From the NCBI RefSeq assembly GCF_031458235.1, contig NZ_JAVDYB010000001.1:8457001-8521000 (forward strand): a stretch of 64,000 bases of DNA, written 5' to 3'. This document shows, piece after piece, positions 17,449 to 26,984 of this stretch. A program made the translations under genes and the position numbers. The stretch comes from Catenuloplanes atrovinosus (GTDB lineage Bacteria; Actinomycetota; Actinomycetes; Mycobacteriales; Micromonosporaceae). Each line of letters begins with the position of its first letter. Position 1 is the stretch's first letter. Under the pieces are notes generated by a model that was given only the letters and a program-made list of their open reading frames with translations, was not told the DNA's origin and did no database searches.

Positions 17449-17493
17449 TTGCTTTGAATCCGAAGCAAGTCCTACTCTTCGATTACTACGAAG
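17449..17493 (+). promoter_or_regulatory. Promoter with two palindromes before the quinone oxidoreductase gene
   Basis: TTGCTT (17449-17454) pairs with AAGCAA (17463-17468), and CTTCG (17477-17481) pairs with CGAAG (17489-17493). TTGCTT can also serve as a -35 box, with TACTCT (17473-17478) 18 bp downstream. Overlap of palindromes with promoter boxes suggests control by a MarR- or HxlR-type regulator, but none lies nearby. Confidence 0.4.
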
Positions 17494-17519
17494 TCGAAGC
17501 AATGTTCGAGGAGATCGCC

Positions 17520-18446
17520 ATGAAGGCAGTGCGGTTCCATGAGTACGGCGACCCGTCCGTCCTGCGGTACGAGGACGTGGAGCGGCCCGTCCCCGGCGCC
17601 GGGCAGGTGCGCATCCGGGTCGCGGCGACGTCGTTCAACGGCGTGGACGGCAACATCCGGGCCGGCTACATGCGGGGCCCGATCCCGGTGACGCTGCCGC
17701 ACACGCCGGGACTCGACGTGTCCGGCACGGTCGACGCGCTGGGCGAGGGCGTGGACACCGTCACGGCCGGCGACGCGGTCATCGGATTCCTGCCGATGAC
17801 CGGCACCGGCGCGGCCGCGGAATACGTGATCGCCCCGGCCGGCATCCTGGCGCCGGCGCCCGCGAGCATCCCGCTGCCGGACGCCGCCGCGCTGCCGGTG
17901 GTGGGCCTGACCGCGTGGCAGGCGCTGTTCGACCACGCCCGGGTGACCGCGGGCCGGCGGGTGCTGATCAACGGCGCGGGCGGCGCGGTCGGCCGCTACG
18001 CCGTGCAACTGGCCAAGAACGCGGGCGCCTACGTGATCGCGACGGCCGCGCCGCGCAGCAGCGAGCGCGTCGCGGCGGCCGACGAGGTCGTCGACTACAC
18101 CACCACCGAGGTGACCGCGGCCGTCGCCGAGCCGGTCGACGTGGTGCTCAACCTCGCGCCGATCTCCCCGGAGCGGCTCGCCGCGCTGGTCACGCTGATC
18201 CGGCCCGGCGGCGTGCTGGTGAACACCACCGTGTGGATGCCCGCGCCGGGCGACGAGGCGCGCGACGTGCGCGGCATCGACCTCTTCGTGCGCAGCGACG
18301 CGGCCCAGCTCGCCCACCTGGCGAGCCTGGTCGACGCCGGTGAGCTGCGGGTTGACGTCGCCGCGCGGGTGCCGCTGGCGGAACTCGCGTCGGTCCACGC
18401 CGACCCGGCCGCCACGTCCGGCAAGACCGTCATCGTCGTCGCCTGA
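17520..18446 (+). CDS. NADP-dependent quinone oxidoreductase-like alcohol dehydrogenase
   Basis: The 308-residue product belongs to the zinc-free medium-chain reductase branch. It has the N-terminal GroES-like fold (MKAVRFHEYGDPSVLRYEDV), then the nucleotide-binding motif INGAGGAVGRYAVQLAKNAG (about 150-170) with VIATA after it. The zinc-binding cysteines of true alcohol dehydrogenases are absent. Such enzymes reduce quinones or enones with NADPH. The start is ATG 17520; the frame is open upstream, and an ATG at 17502 would add six residues without family support. The gene converges with a membrane protein gene over the hairpin at 18510-18541. Confidence 0.88.
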   Translation: MKAVRFHEYGDPSVLRYEDVERPVPGAGQVRIRVAATSFNGVDGNIRAGYMRGPIPVTLPHTPGLDVSGTVDALGEGVDTVTAGDAVIGFLPMTGTGAAAEYVIAPAGILAPAPASIPLPDAAALPVVGLTAWQALFDHARVTAGRRVLINGAGGAVGRYAVQLAKNAGAYVIATAAPRSSERVAAADEVVDYTTTEVTAAVAEPVDVVLNLAPISPERLAALVTLIRPGGVLVNTTVWMPAPGDEARDVRGIDLFVRSDAAQLAHLASLVDAGELRVDVAARVPLAELASVHADPAATSGKTVIVVA

Positions 18447-18509
18447 CTCTTTCCTCCCGCGACTTCCTGGCCGGGCACCGCGCCGAACCGGCGGCCTGCT
18501 CCGAGTCGT

Positions 18510-18541
18510 GACGCCGCCACCCGGACGCGGGTGGCGGTGTC
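18510..18541. terminator. Bidirectional hairpin between two convergent genes
   Basis: Positions 18510-18523 pair with 18528-18541 as a 14-bp stem (CCGCCACCCG/CGGGTGGCGG core, one G-T pair) with a 4-nt GACG loop. It overlaps the stop codon of the minus-strand gene. Confidence 0.65.
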
Positions 18542-19055
18542 ACGCGCGGGACCGGGCGGCGCGCACCGCCACGGTGACCAGCACGGCCAGGACCAGGCCG
18601 CAGTACGCCCAGAACAGCGCGTCCGCCGCCGCGTACCCCCAGTCCGGGCGCCACGGCACGTCGGACAGCGCGGCCCGGGCCACCGCCACCGACTCGCCCG
18701 GCGCGGTCCGGTGCGCCGCGTGCAGCGGATAGCCGAGCCGCAGCGTGTACGAGAACGCCTCCACCGAGCCCTGCTCGCGCACCAGCAGCGACGCCGCGGT
18801 CCCGGCCGGCCCGGCGACCGCCGCGGCGCCCAGCGTCCACCGGGTCAGCACGCCCCACCGCGACGCGTACAGCAGCAGCGCGCCGCCGGCCAGGTAGCCG
18901 GCGGCCAGCACGACGAGCCGGGAACTGGTCGCCGTGGTCGCCGACATGTAGATCAGCCAGCCGCCGGCGAGCATGCTGAGCAGGGCGAGACTGCGGCGCA
19001 GCGCGATCGGCACCGCCGCGCCCAGTGAGGCGAGTCCGCCCTGTTCATCCGGCAT
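18540..19055 (-). CDS. Four-helix membrane protein of unknown function
   Basis: The 171-residue product has about four hydrophobic helices (near residues 22-40, 46-64, 72-92 and 142-164) and a soluble stretch of about 45 residues between helices 3 and 4. No family is recognised. Its start is divergent from ispH, about 100 bp away. Basic residues close the C-terminus (VRAARSRA). Codon use matches its neighbours, so there is no sign of transfer. Confidence 0.65.
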   Translation of the reverse strand: MPDEQGGLASLGAAVPIALRRSLALLSMLAGGWLIYMSATTATSSRLVVLAAGYLAGGALLLYASRWGVLTRWTLGAAAVAGPAGTAASLLVREQGSVEAFSYTLRLGYPLHAAHRTAPGESVAVARAALSDVPWRPDWGYAAADALFWAYCGLVLAVLVTVAVRAARSRA

Positions 19056-19141
19056 GTGGATATTTTGTGCCGGGCCCGAGCGGGACGGGGCGGAACGTGT
19101 GCGGTGGGTCGCACGATCACGGGGTACGGCGGCGGGGTGCG

Positions 19142-19147
19142 TACCAT
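19142..19147 (+). promoter_or_regulatory. -10 element for leaderless ispH
   Basis: TACCAT ends 7 nt before GTG 19154. This placement supports that GTG over the upstream in-frame candidates. Confidence 0.55.
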
Positions 19148-19153
19148 GGCGGT

Positions 19154-20125
19154 GTGAGCGAGACGAGCCGTAAGCGGGTCCTGCTGGCCAAGCCGCGTGG
19201 CTACTGCGCGGGCGTGGATCGGGCGGTGCAGACCGTCGAAGAGTCGCTGAAACTCTACGGTGCGCCGATCTACGTGCGTAAGCAGATCGTGCACAACAGG
19301 CACGTGGTCACCTCGCTGGAGGCCAAGGGTGCGATCTTCGTGGAGGAGAACGAGGAGGTGCCGGAGGGCGCCACCGTCATCTTCTCCGCGCACGGGGTGG
19401 CGCCGGAGGTGCACGAGTCGGCGAAGGCCCGCAACCTGCGCGCCATCGACGCGACCTGCCCGCTGGTGACCAAGGTGCACAACGAGGCCCGCCGGTTCGC
19501 GGCCGAGGACTACGACATCCTGCTCATCGGCCACGAGGGCCACGAAGAGGTCATCGGCACCGCCGGTGAGGCGCCCGCGCACGTCCAGCTGGTCGACGGC
19601 CCGGACGGCGTGGACAAGGTGACCGTCCGCGACCCGTCCAAGGTCGTGTGGCTCTCCCAGACCACGCTCTCCGTCGACGAGACCATGGAGACCGTGGCCA
19701 AGCTGAAGACGAAGCTGCCGCTGCTGGTCTCGCCGCCGAGCGACGACATCTGCTACGCCACCTCCAACCGGCAGCACGTGGTCAAGGAGATCGCGCCGGA
19801 CTGCGACGTGGTGATCGTGGTCGGCTCCACCAACTCGTCGAACTCGGTGCGTCTGGTCGAGGTCGCGCTGCAGTACGGCGCGAAGGCCGGCCACCTGGTC
19901 GACTTCGCCCACGAGATCCAGGACGAGTGGCTGGAGGGCGCCACCACGGTCGGCCTGACCTCCGGCGCCAGCGTGCCGGACGACCTGGTCATGGACGTGC
20001 TGACGCACCTGGCCGCGCGCGGCTTCGCCGACGTGGAGGAGATCCTCACGGCGGAGGAGCGGCTGACGTTCTCCCTGCCGCAGGAACTCAAGCGGGATAT
20101 GAAGAAGGCCGTTCAAGCTCGGTGA
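19154..20125 (+). CDS. ispH: 4-hydroxy-3-methylbut-2-enyl diphosphate reductase
   Basis: The 323-residue product carries the three cluster-binding cysteines of IspH/LytB: Cys18 in [12 protein letters not shown], Cys102 in [10 protein letters not shown] and Cys200 in [11 protein letters not shown]. Conserved histidines sit in [17 protein letters not shown] and GHEGHEE. It performs the last step of the non-mevalonate isoprenoid pathway, reducing HMBPP to IPP and DMAPP with electrons from ferredoxin or flavodoxin. The frame is open upstream to 19025, but the GTG at 19154 after a TACCAT box gives the family start. The 3' end overlaps rmuC by 38 bp on the opposite strand. Confidence 0.97.
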   Translation: MSETSRKRVLLAKPRGYCAGVDRAVQTVEESLKLYGAPIYVRKQIVHNRHVVTSLEAKGAIFVEENEEVPEGATVIFSAHGVAPEVHESAKARNLRAIDATCPLVTKVHNEARRFAAEDYDILLIGHEGHEEVIGTAGEAPAHVQLVDGPDGVDKVTVRDPSKVVWLSQTTLSVDETMETVAKLKTKLPLLVSPPSDDICYATSNRQHVVKEIAPDCDVVIVVGSTNSSNSVRLVEVALQYGAKAGHLVDFAHEIQDEWLEGATTVGLTSGASVPDDLVMDVLTHLAARGFADVEEILTAEERLTFSLPQELKRDMKKAVQAR

Positions 20126-21251
20126 GCTCCGGCGCCTGCGGTTGCCGCGGCGCGATCTCCAGCTGCGCGGGCGTCTCCAGCACGTCACCGGAGACGCCCA
20201 GGTCGGCGAGCTTGCGCGCGCTGACCAGCACGCGTGACTCCAGCGAGCCGACCGCCCGGTTGTACGCGGTGACCGCGCCGCCGAGCGCCGACCCCAGCTT
20301 GCCCACGTGGTCGCCGAGCGTGGACAGCCGGCCGTAGAGCTCCCGGGCCAGCCCGTGCACCACGGTCGCGTTCCGGGTCAGCTCCGAGTGCCGCCAGCCG
20401 TGCGCGATCGTGCGCAGCAGCGCCATCAGCGTGGCCGGCGTGGCCAGCACGACGTTGCGGGCGAACGCGTGCTCCAGCAGCATCGGGTCGCGCTGCAACG
20501 CGGAGTCGAGGAACGGGTCGGCCGGCACGAACAGCACCACGAAGTCCGGCGTGTCGTCGAACGCGGTCCAGTACGACTTCGCGGCCAGCGCGTCCACGTG
20601 CGCGCGCAGGTGCCGGGCGTGCGCGTCCAGGTGCGTGTCCCGGGTGCGCTCGTCCCGGGCCTCCATCGCGGACAGGTAACCCTCGAACGGCGCCTTCGCG
20701 TCCACCACCACGGTCCGGCCGCCGTGCAGCCGCACCACCAGGTCGGGCCGGACGGTGGCGGCGTCGGTCGCGGCCGTCACCTGCTCCGCGAAGTCGCAGT
20801 GTTCCAGCATCCCGGCCGCCTCCACCACCCGCCGCAACTGGTGCTCGCCCCACCGGCCGCGCACCTGCGGCGCCCGCAGCGCGGCGACCAGCTGCTTCGT
20901 CTCGGTCTGCAGCCCGCCCGCGACCGCGTTCATGGCCCGGACCTGTTCGCGCAGCTCCGCGTACGCGTCCACGCGCTCGTGCTCCAGTTCGGCCACGCGC
21001 GCCTCGTACCGGCGCAGCGCCTCGTGCAGCGGCGCCACCGCGCGGGCCACCGCCTCCTGCGACTGCGCGGTCGACTCGAACGACAGCGCGCGCAGCGACG
21101 CCTCCAGCCGCTGCTCGCCCTCGCGGGTCGCCGCGAGCGTCGCCTCCAGCCGGGCCAGGTCGGCCGAGGAGCGGGAGCGGGCCAGCAGCCAGCCGAGCGC
21201 GCCGCCCGTACCGAGGCAGACGATCACCACGAGCACCGTCGAGAGTTCCAC
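20088..21251 (-). CDS. rmuC: DNA recombination protein RmuC
   Basis: The 387-residue product has an N-terminal membrane helix (about 5-24), a coiled coil (about 28-125) and the RmuC nuclease-like core. The core shows [45 protein letters not shown] and [16 protein letters not shown]. RmuC limits inversions at short inverted repeats and is related to PD-(D/E)XK nucleases; the VVVDAK stretch fits that active site. It converges with and overlaps ispH, an order also found in other actinobacteria. Confidence 0.93.
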   Translation of the reverse strand: MELSTVLVVIVCLGTGGALGWLLARSRSSADLARLEATLAATREGEQRLEASLRALSFESTAQSQEAVARAVAPLHEALRRYEARVAELEHERVDAYAELREQVRAMNAVAGGLQTETKQLVAALRAPQVRGRWGEHQLRRVVEAAGMLEHCDFAEQVTAATDAATVRPDLVVRLHGGRTVVVDAKAPFEGYLSAMEARDERTRDTHLDAHARHLRAHVDALAAKSYWTAFDDTPDFVVLFVPADPFLDSALQRDPMLLEHAFARNVVLATPATLMALLRTIAHGWRHSELTRNATVVHGLARELYGRLSTLGDHVGKLGSALGGAVTAYNRAVGSLESRVLVSARKLADLGVSGDVLETPAQLEIAPRQPQAPELTELERPSSYPA

Positions 21252-21374
21252 CCCACCGAGGATGCCGCAGCGGGCGCCGCGCGGCCGGGACCGCCACGGC
21301 CGGAATCCGAGAAACCGTCAGAACTCAGCAGACTCACAGGGCGGCGCACGGTGTCGCGGAGCTACCGTTCATTC

Positions 21375-22136
21375 ATGGAGTACGTGCTGTTCCTCGTCCT
21401 GGCCGTGATGATCGTCGGATTCCTCTTCTACTGGCGGCAGGCGGCCGCGTCCCGGCGGGAGCGCGAGCTGGCGGACGCCCGCGCCGACGCCCACCGGTGG
21501 TACGAGCGGCTCGGCGGCCAGGTGATGAACCTGCACGGCGACGACCCCGCGGCCCGGCAGGCGCTCGCCGACGCGTCCGAGCGCTACAACGCGGCCGGCG
21601 GCCAGCTCGACCAGGCCCGCACGCTCCGGCAGTTCGAGCTGGCCCGGGAGACCGCGCTGGAGGGCCTCGCCTACATCCGGGCCGCCCGCACCGCGATGGG
21701 CATCGACCCCGGCCCGGAGCTGCCGCAGCTCGCGGCCGCCCGCGGCGCCGGCACGCTCACCAAGGACCGCGAGGTCAGCGTGCAGGGCCAGACGTTCCGG
21801 GCGGGCCCGCACTCCAGTCCGCAGACGCCGTACTACTACCCCGGCGGCCGGGTGAACGGCCGCCCGGTGCCCCAGGGGTGGTACTCGACGCCGGTCTGGA
21901 AGACCGCGCTCGGCACGGCCGCCGGCGTGGTCGGCGGCATGCTGATCTTCGACGCGCTGTTCTCGCCCGCGTTCGCCGACCCGGGCATGGCCGGCTTCGA
22001 CGAGGGCTACGCCGACGGCTACCAGGAGGGCTTCGAGGACGCGGGCGGCGGTGATTTCGGCGGCGGAGAAGACGTCGGCGGGGGCGATTTCGGCGGCGGT
22101 GACTTCGGCGGTGGCGACTTCGGGGGTGACTTCTAG
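21375..22136 (+). CDS. Membrane-anchored coiled-coil protein with Gly-Asp-Phe repeat tail
   Basis: The 253-residue product has an N-terminal membrane helix (about 3-20), an alpha-helical region rich in Arg/Glu/Ala (about 25-110), a linker with PYYYPGGRVNG, a second hydrophobic segment (about 175-195), and an acidic tail. The last 30 residues are repeats of GGGDFGG. Similar tails occur in actinobacterial proteins of unknown role and resemble the Gly-rich ends of TPM-domain proteins, but no enzyme motif is visible. ATG 21375 is chosen because it begins the membrane anchor. Confidence 0.75.
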   Translation: MEYVLFLVLAVMIVGFLFYWRQAAASRRERELADARADAHRWYERLGGQVMNLHGDDPAARQALADASERYNAAGGQLDQARTLRQFELARETALEGLAYIRAARTAMGIDPGPELPQLAAARGAGTLTKDREVSVQGQTFRAGPHSSPQTPYYYPGGRVNGRPVPQGWYSTPVWKTALGTAAGVVGGMLIFDALFSPAFADPGMAGFDEGYADGYQEGFEDAGGGDFGGGEDVGGGDFGGGDFGGGDFGGDF

Positions 22137-22145
22137 GCGGGTCGG

Positions 22146-22174
22146 TTGACAGCTTCACCGCGGCTCGACAGGGT
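22146..22174 (+). promoter_or_regulatory. Promoter of the MOSC gene, leaderless
   Basis: TTGACA (22146-22151), a 17-bp spacer and CAGGGT (22169-22174) are followed after 6 nt by the GTG start at 22181. This is the best-formed leaderless promoter in the window. Confidence 0.6.
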
Positions 22175-22180
22175 TGGCAG

Positions 22181-22909
22181 GTGAGGCACGGGATCGAGGT
22201 CGGCAGGGTCGCCGCGCTCTGGCGCTACCCGGTCAAGTCGATGGCCGCGGAGCCGCTGGACAGCGCGGAGCTGTCCTGGCACGGTCTCGCCGGCGACCGC
22301 CGCTGGGCGTTCGTCCGCGACGTCCCCGCGCGCAACGGCTTCCCGTGGCTGACCATCCGGGAGCGGCCGGATCTGCTGCACTACCGCCCGTGGCTGGCCG
22401 AGCCGGACCGCCCGGACGCCTCGCCGGTCCTGGTCACCACGCCCGCGGGGGAGAAGCTCGACGTCGCCGACCCCGCCCTCGCCGCCGAGCTCGGCGACGG
22501 CGTACGCGTCATGAAGCTCAACCGCGGCCTGTTCGACTCCGCGCCGCTCAGCCTGCTCAGCACCCGCTCGGTCGACGGCCTGTCCCGTCTGCTCGACGAC
22601 GCCGAGGTCGACCCGCTGCGCTTCCGCCCGAACCTGCTGATCGAGCCCGGCGACACCGCCCCCGCGTTCCCGGAGGAGGCGTGGATCGGCGCGACGCTGT
22701 CCATCGGCGGCGCCCGCCTCCACCCGGACCGCCGTGACAAACGCTGCATGATCGTGAATGTGGACCCGGTCACCGCCCGCCGCGACCCCGGCATCCTGCG
22801 CGCCATCGCCCGCCACCGCGACGTGTGCTTCGGCGTCTACGCCTCACCGGTCGAACCCGGCCCGGTGGCCGTCGGCGACCCGGTGGTGGTGACCTCCGCC
22901 GAGAGGTAG
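22181..22909 (+). CDS. MOSC domain protein
   Basis: The 242-residue product has the MOSC N-terminal beta-barrel (about 6-110, beginning VAALWRYPVKSMAAEPL and GLAGDRRWAFV) and the MOSC domain (about 120-240). Cys189 in DKRCMIVNVDP is the conserved residue thought to bind the molybdenum cofactor or carry sulfur. Relatives include mARC-type N-hydroxylamine reductases and molybdenum cofactor sulfurase ends. The protein is short and has no ferredoxin domain, so a partner reductase would be separate. It stands alone, followed 47 bp later by a membrane protein gene with its own promoter. Confidence 0.9.
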   Translation: MRHGIEVGRVAALWRYPVKSMAAEPLDSAELSWHGLAGDRRWAFVRDVPARNGFPWLTIRERPDLLHYRPWLAEPDRPDASPVLVTTPAGEKLDVADPALAAELGDGVRVMKLNRGLFDSAPLSLLSTRSVDGLSRLLDDAEVDPLRFRPNLLIEPGDTAPAFPEEAWIGATLSIGGARLHPDRRDKRCMIVNVDPVTARRDPGILRAIARHRDVCFGVYASPVEPGPVAVGDPVVVTSAER

Positions 22910-22943
22910 TGCTAGCCGGATGGCTCCGCCGCCCTCCGCTTGG

Positions 22944-22949
22944 CAGAGT
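22944..22949 (+). promoter_or_regulatory. -10 element for a leaderless membrane protein gene
   Basis: CAGAGT ends 7 nt before GTG 22957; no ribosome site lies between. Confidence 0.45.
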
Positions 22950-22956
22950 CGATGCC

Positions 22957-23580
22957 GTGACCACCACCTCGGAGACCCCGCCCGCCCGGTACGTCGCCGC
23001 GCTCGGCCTCGGCATCGCGCTGCTCACCGTCATGGTGCTCAACCTGATCTTCGGCGACACCGGACGCCCCTGGGCCAACGCGATCCTGCTCCCCGCCGCC
23101 CTGATCGTCACCTCCGGCCTGGTCCTGCTCACCCGCGGCCGCGGCTACACGTTCCTCGGCTACCTCATCCTCTGCGCCGGCCTGATCGTCGCCACCGTCG
23201 GCGCCCTGCTGATCGCGAAGCGGATGACCTGGGGCTGGCCGCTGATGATCACGCTGCCCTGCCTGGCCGTCGCCGGCACCTACCTCTGGGCCCCACGCCA
23301 CCCCGTGGCCCGCGCCCTGCACCGCACCGTCGCCGGCCTCGCGCTCCTCGCCGCCACGCTCGGCCCCGCCTTCCTCCTGCTCCGCACCGCCCTCTTCACC
23401 TGGCCGGCACACTGGTGGGCGCTCTACATGATCGCCGCCGGCGCCGTCGTCCTCCTCAACGCCCTCGAACTCCCCCGCCACCCCATCCGCTACCGCCTCC
23501 AGGGCGCCACCCTCCTCGCCGGCCCCGCAATCATTGCCATGCTGCTCGGCTTCCGCTTCCTGACCGGCGCGCTCCCGTAG
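22957..23580 (+). CDS. Multi-pass membrane protein of unknown function
   Basis: The 207-residue product is almost entirely hydrophobic and contains about six to seven helices with short Arg-rich loops. The start is GTG 22957, placed by the CAGAGT box 7 nt upstream; the frame is open further upstream but runs through the end of the MOSC gene. No family is recognised and no catalytic motif is visible. It converges with valS across a 223-bp gap that holds repeat copy R2. Confidence 0.65.
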   Translation: MTTTSETPPARYVAALGLGIALLTVMVLNLIFGDTGRPWANAILLPAALIVTSGLVLLTRGRGYTFLGYLILCAGLIVATVGALLIAKRMTWGWPLMITLPCLAVAGTYLWAPRHPVARALHRTVAGLALLAATLGPAFLLLRTALFTWPAHWWALYMIAAGAVVLLNALELPRHPIRYRLQGATLLAGPAIIAMLLGFRFLTGALP

Positions 23581-23590
23581 CGGGGCTCCA

Positions 23591-23628
23591 CGTCCCGCTC
23601 CCGGCCAGGTCCGGCCCCGCATGCTCCA
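23591..23628 (+). repeat. Convergent-gap repeat, copy R2 (truncated A-B)
   Basis: A degenerate block A (GTCCCGCTCCCGGCC) is followed by a block B that stops after GCATGCTCC. It is the most decayed copy, 10 bp after the stop of the upstream gene and opposite valS. Confidence 0.55.
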
Positions 23629-23738
23629 CTCACCCCACCCCGTCACCGGCACGCCTTGCCGGTCGGGTCGCCGTTGAACGTCGCCGCGGACAGTAGGGAC
23701 GGCTTCGGGCTTCGCTGTCGAAGACGGCCATGGAGCGG

Positions 23739-23783
23739 GCCGCCCAGGCGCCCCGGCAAACGATCTACCGGGGCCCGGGCGGC
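23739..23783. terminator. Hairpin between valS and its convergent neighbour
   Basis: GCCGCCC (23739-23745) pairs with GGGCGGC (23777-23783), and inside it CCCCGG (23751-23756) pairs with CCGGGG (23768-23773). The arms are separated by small internal loops. It lies 20 bp after the valS stop. Confidence 0.55.
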
Positions 23784-23803
23784 GCCACCTCAGCTGCGGC
23801 CGG

Positions 23804-26368
23804 TCAGAAAGCGCAGGCGATGACCAGGTCGGCCGTGCGGTCCGGAAGCCGGTCCAGTTTGCCGATCCGGGCCGCGGCCCGCAGATCGTCCTCGACCAGC
23901 GCCAACCGCTCCAGCACCGCCGCCGGCCCGAGCGCCTCCGCCAGCGGCACCTCCGCCCTCATCGACAGCTTGCGCTCCGACTTGGCCCGGCGGACCTGGG
24001 ACAGTGCCTCCCCGGCCAGGGCCAGCAGCGACGCATCGATGAGGCCGGAGTCGGAGGCGGAACCGGCGGACAGCTCGTGCACCGTCGGCCACGGCGCGCG
24101 GTGCACGGACCCGTACCGCCACCACGACCACGCCTCCTCGGTCGCGTACGGCAGGAACGGGGCGAACAGGCGCAGCTGCACCTCCAGCGCGACCGCCAGC
24201 GCGGCGCGCGCCGAGACCGAGGCCGGCCCCTCGCCGTACGCCCGCTCCTTGACCAGCTCGATGTAGTCGTCGCAGAACGTCCAGAAGAACGTCTCCGCGG
24301 CCTGGAGCGCGCCGGTGTGGTCGTACGCGGCGAGCGCGTCCGTGGCGGTGCGGACCACGCCGGCCAGGCCGGCCAGCATCGCCCGGTCCAGCGGTTCCGT
24401 CGCCGGCTCGCGGAGCGCGGACGCGGCGCCGAGGCCCAGCACGAACTTGGACGCGTTCAAGATCTTGGTAGCGAGCCGGCGGCCGACCTTGATCTGTCCG
24501 GGGTCGAACGCGAGGTCGGTGCCGGGCCGCCCGCTGGCCGCCCAGTACCGGACCGCGTCCGCGCCGTGCTGCTCGAGCAGCGCGATCGGCGTGACCACGT
24601 TCCCCTTGGACTTGGACATCTTCTTGCGGTCCGGGTCGAGAATCCATCCGGAGAGGACGGTGTCCCGCCACGGCAGCACGCCGTGCTCCAGGTGCGACCG
24701 GACGACGGAGGAGAACAGCCAGGTACGGATGATCTCCTGCCCCTGCGGCCGCAGGTCCATCGGGAAGACCCGGGCAAACAGGTCCTCGTCCCGCATCCAG
24801 CCGCCGACGATCTGCGGGGTGAGCGAGGAGGTCGCCCAGGTGTCCATCACGTCCGGGTCCGCGATGAAGCCACCGGCGCGTCCACGGTGAACTTCGACAA
24901 AACCGGGCGGACACTCGGAAGAGGGATCAATCGGCAACGAGGACTCGTCCGGTGTGAGAGGGTTGTCGTAATCCGGCTCGCCAGCGTTGTCGAGCCGGTA
25001 CCAGACGGGGATCGGCACGCCGAAGAAGCGCTGCCGGCTGATCAGCCAGTCCCCGGTCAGGCCGCCCACCCAGTGTTCGTACCGGTGGTGCATGTGCCCG
25101 GGCACCCAGTTCAGCTCGCGGCCCCGCTCCAGCAGCTCGTCGCGCAGGCCCGCGTCCCGGCCGCCGTTGCGGACGTACCACTGCCGGGTCGCGACGATCT
25201 CCAGCGGCGACTCACCGTTCTCGTAGAACTTGACCGGGTGCGTGATCGGCCGCGGCTCGCCGATCATCTCGCCGGACCCGGTCAGCAGCCCGACGATCTC
25301 CTTCCGCGCCGCGGCGACGGTCAGCCCGGCCAGCCGCTCGTAGGGCGCGGCGTCGAGCGCGCCGGGCAGCAGCCGCCCGTCCCGGCCGATCGCGACGCGC
25401 GTGGGAAGGCGCAGCTCACGCCACCAGACGACGTCCGTGAGGTCGCCGAACGTGCAGACCATCGCGATGCCGGTGCCCTTGTCCGGCGCGGCCAGCGGAT
25501 GCGCGTGCACCGGGACCTCGATCCCGAACAGCGGCGTGGTGACCGTACCCCCGACGAGGTCCTTGTATCGGTCGTCGGACGGGTGGCAGACCAGCGCGAC
25601 GCAGGCCGGGAGCAGCTCCGGGCGCGTCGTGTCGATCAGGACGTCGGCGCCGCCGGGACCGTGGAAGACCAGCCGATGGTACGCACCCGGCCGCTCCCGA
25701 TCCTCCAGCTCCGCCTGCGCGACCGCGGTCCGGAAGCCGACGTCCCACAGCGTGGGCGCGTCCGCCGTGTACGCCTCACCGCGCCGCAGGTTCCGCAGGA
25801 ACGCGCGCTGCGACGCGGCCCGCGCCGCCTCGCCGATCGTGGTGTACGTCAGCGACCAGTCGACGGACAGCCCGAGCCGCCGCCACAGCGCCTCGAACTC
25901 CCGCTCGTCCTCCGCGGTCAGCGACGCGCACAGCTCGACGAAGTTGCGGCGCGAGATCGAGACCGGGTGCTTGCGCGCCTCCGCGGAGATCGGCCGGGCC
26001 GGCGGCGTCCAGGCCGGGTCGTAGGGCAGCGCCGGGTCGCAGCGCACGCCGTACACGTTCTGCACCCGGCGCTCGGTGGGCAGGCCGTTGTCGTCCCAGC
26101 CCATCGGGTAGAACACGGTCTTGCCGCGCATGCGCTGGAAGCGCGCGACCGTGTCGGTGTGCGTGTACGAGAAGACGTGTCCCATGTGCAGCTCGCCGGA
26201 TACGGTCGGCGGAGGCGTGTCGATCGCGTACACGTCGGCGCGGTCCCTCGACCGGTCGAACGCGTACGTACCCTCCTCCTGCCAGCGGCGCGACCAGGTG
26301 TCCTCGAGCCCGTCCAGCGTCGGGCGCTCGGGAACACCGGCGCGCGCGGAACGCTCCGTGTCCGTCAT
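23804..26368 (-). CDS. valS: Valyl-tRNA synthetase
   Basis: The 854-residue class I synthetase has HMGH (61-64) as the HIGH motif and KMSKS (583-587). The editing domain (about 215-370) and an anticodon-binding region follow the usual order, with GDWLISRQRFFGVPIPVW as the ValRS landmark. It charges valine to tRNA in the cytoplasm. The C-terminal part is shorter than in the 951-residue Escherichia coli enzyme and ends without a long coiled-coil arm, as in archaeal-like ValRS forms present in actinobacteria. No T-box leader is visible upstream. Confidence 0.96.
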   Translation of the reverse strand: MTDTERSARAGVPERPTLDGLEDTWSRRWQEEGTYAFDRSRDRADVYAIDTPPPTVSGELHMGHVFSYTHTDTVARFQRMRGKTVFYPMGWDDNGLPTERRVQNVYGVRCDPALPYDPAWTPPARPISAEARKHPVSISRRNFVELCASLTAEDEREFEALWRRLGLSVDWSLTYTTIGEAARAASQRAFLRNLRRGEAYTADAPTLWDVGFRTAVAQAELEDRERPGAYHRLVFHGPGGADVLIDTTRPELLPACVALVCHPSDDRYKDLVGGTVTTPLFGIEVPVHAHPLAAPDKGTGIAMVCTFGDLTDVVWWRELRLPTRVAIGRDGRLLPGALDAAPYERLAGLTVAAARKEIVGLLTGSGEMIGEPRPITHPVKFYENGESPLEIVATRQWYVRNGGRDAGLRDELLERGRELNWVPGHMHHRYEHWVGGLTGDWLISRQRFFGVPIPVWYRLDNAGEPDYDNPLTPDESSLPIDPSSECPPGFVEVHRGRAGGFIADPDVMDTWATSSLTPQIVGGWMRDEDLFARVFPMDLRPQGQEIIRTWLFSSVVRSHLEHGVLPWRDTVLSGWILDPDRKKMSKSKGNVVTPIALLEQHGADAVRYWAASGRPGTDLAFDPGQIKVGRRLATKILNASKFVLGLGAASALREPATEPLDRAMLAGLAGVVRTATDALAAYDHTGALQAAETFFWTFCDDYIELVKERAYGEGPASVSARAALAVALEVQLRLFAPFLPYATEEAWSWWRYGSVHRAPWPTVHELSAGSASDSGLIDASLLALAGEALSQVRRAKSERKLSMRAEVPLAEALGPAAVLERLALVEDDLRAAARIGKLDRLPDRTADLVIACAF

Positions 26369-26393
26369 GCGCCAAGGGTACGGCCGTCCCGGA

Positions 26394-26984
26394 TCAGATC
26401 ACCCGTGGATTTCCCACCACCGGATCCGGCGACTCGACCGCCGGGAACCAGAAGACCACGATGCCCGGGTCGTCCGGCCACGGCCAGCGCTGTGCCTCCT
26501 CGGTCCGCCCGTCGATCTCCGCCACGATCCGGTCCGCCGGTCCCACGTGGTAGCCGAACACCACGCCCGTCTCGCCCGGCACCGTGAACACGTGGAAGCC
26601 GGGCACGCGGTCCGACGCGCCGTCCGACATCTCGGCCTGCACCACCAGCGACTCGCCGAGCGCCCAGCCGGTGACCAGCAGCAGCCGCCCGTCCGGGCCG
26701 CGCTCCAACTGGAGAATCCGCCCGTCCGGCGCGCCGGTCCGGATCCACCCGGCGGACGGCGCGGTCTCCCCGGCCGCGACCGGCCCCACCGGCGGGTCCG
26801 GCCGGTACAGCACCGGCACCGCCACGCCGGCGGCCAGCACGGCCGCGGCGGTCCCCGCCACGATCAGCCGGCGGCGCCAGCGCAGCCGGCGACCCTTCGC
26901 GACGATCACGTCGAGGTCGATCGTGCCCGCCTCCGGGCCGAGCGGCGCGTGCAGCTCGCGGCGCAGATCCTCCAGCTCGGTCAC
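26394..26984 (-). CDS. Single-pass membrane protein, probable sigma-factor partner
   Basis: The 196-residue product has a cytoplasmic N-terminus of about 35 residues (MTELEDLRRELHAPLGPEAG), one membrane helix (about 40-60) and an extracytoplasmic domain of about 135 residues. Its start overlaps the stop of the SigE-family sigma gene by 4 bp. In this family the second gene often encodes a membrane protein that modulates the sigma factor, so an anti-sigma role is plausible, but no zinc-binding anti-sigma motif (HxxxCxxC) is present. Confidence 0.7.
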   Translation of the reverse strand: MTELEDLRRELHAPLGPEAGTIDLDVIVAKGRRLRWRRRLIVAGTAAAVLAAGVAVPVLYRPDPPVGPVAAGETAPSAGWIRTGAPDGRILQLERGPDGRLLLVTGWALGESLVVQAEMSDGASDRVPGFHVFTVPGETGVVFGYHVGPADRIVAEIDGRTEEAQRWPWPDDPGIVVFWFPAVESPDPVVGNPRVI

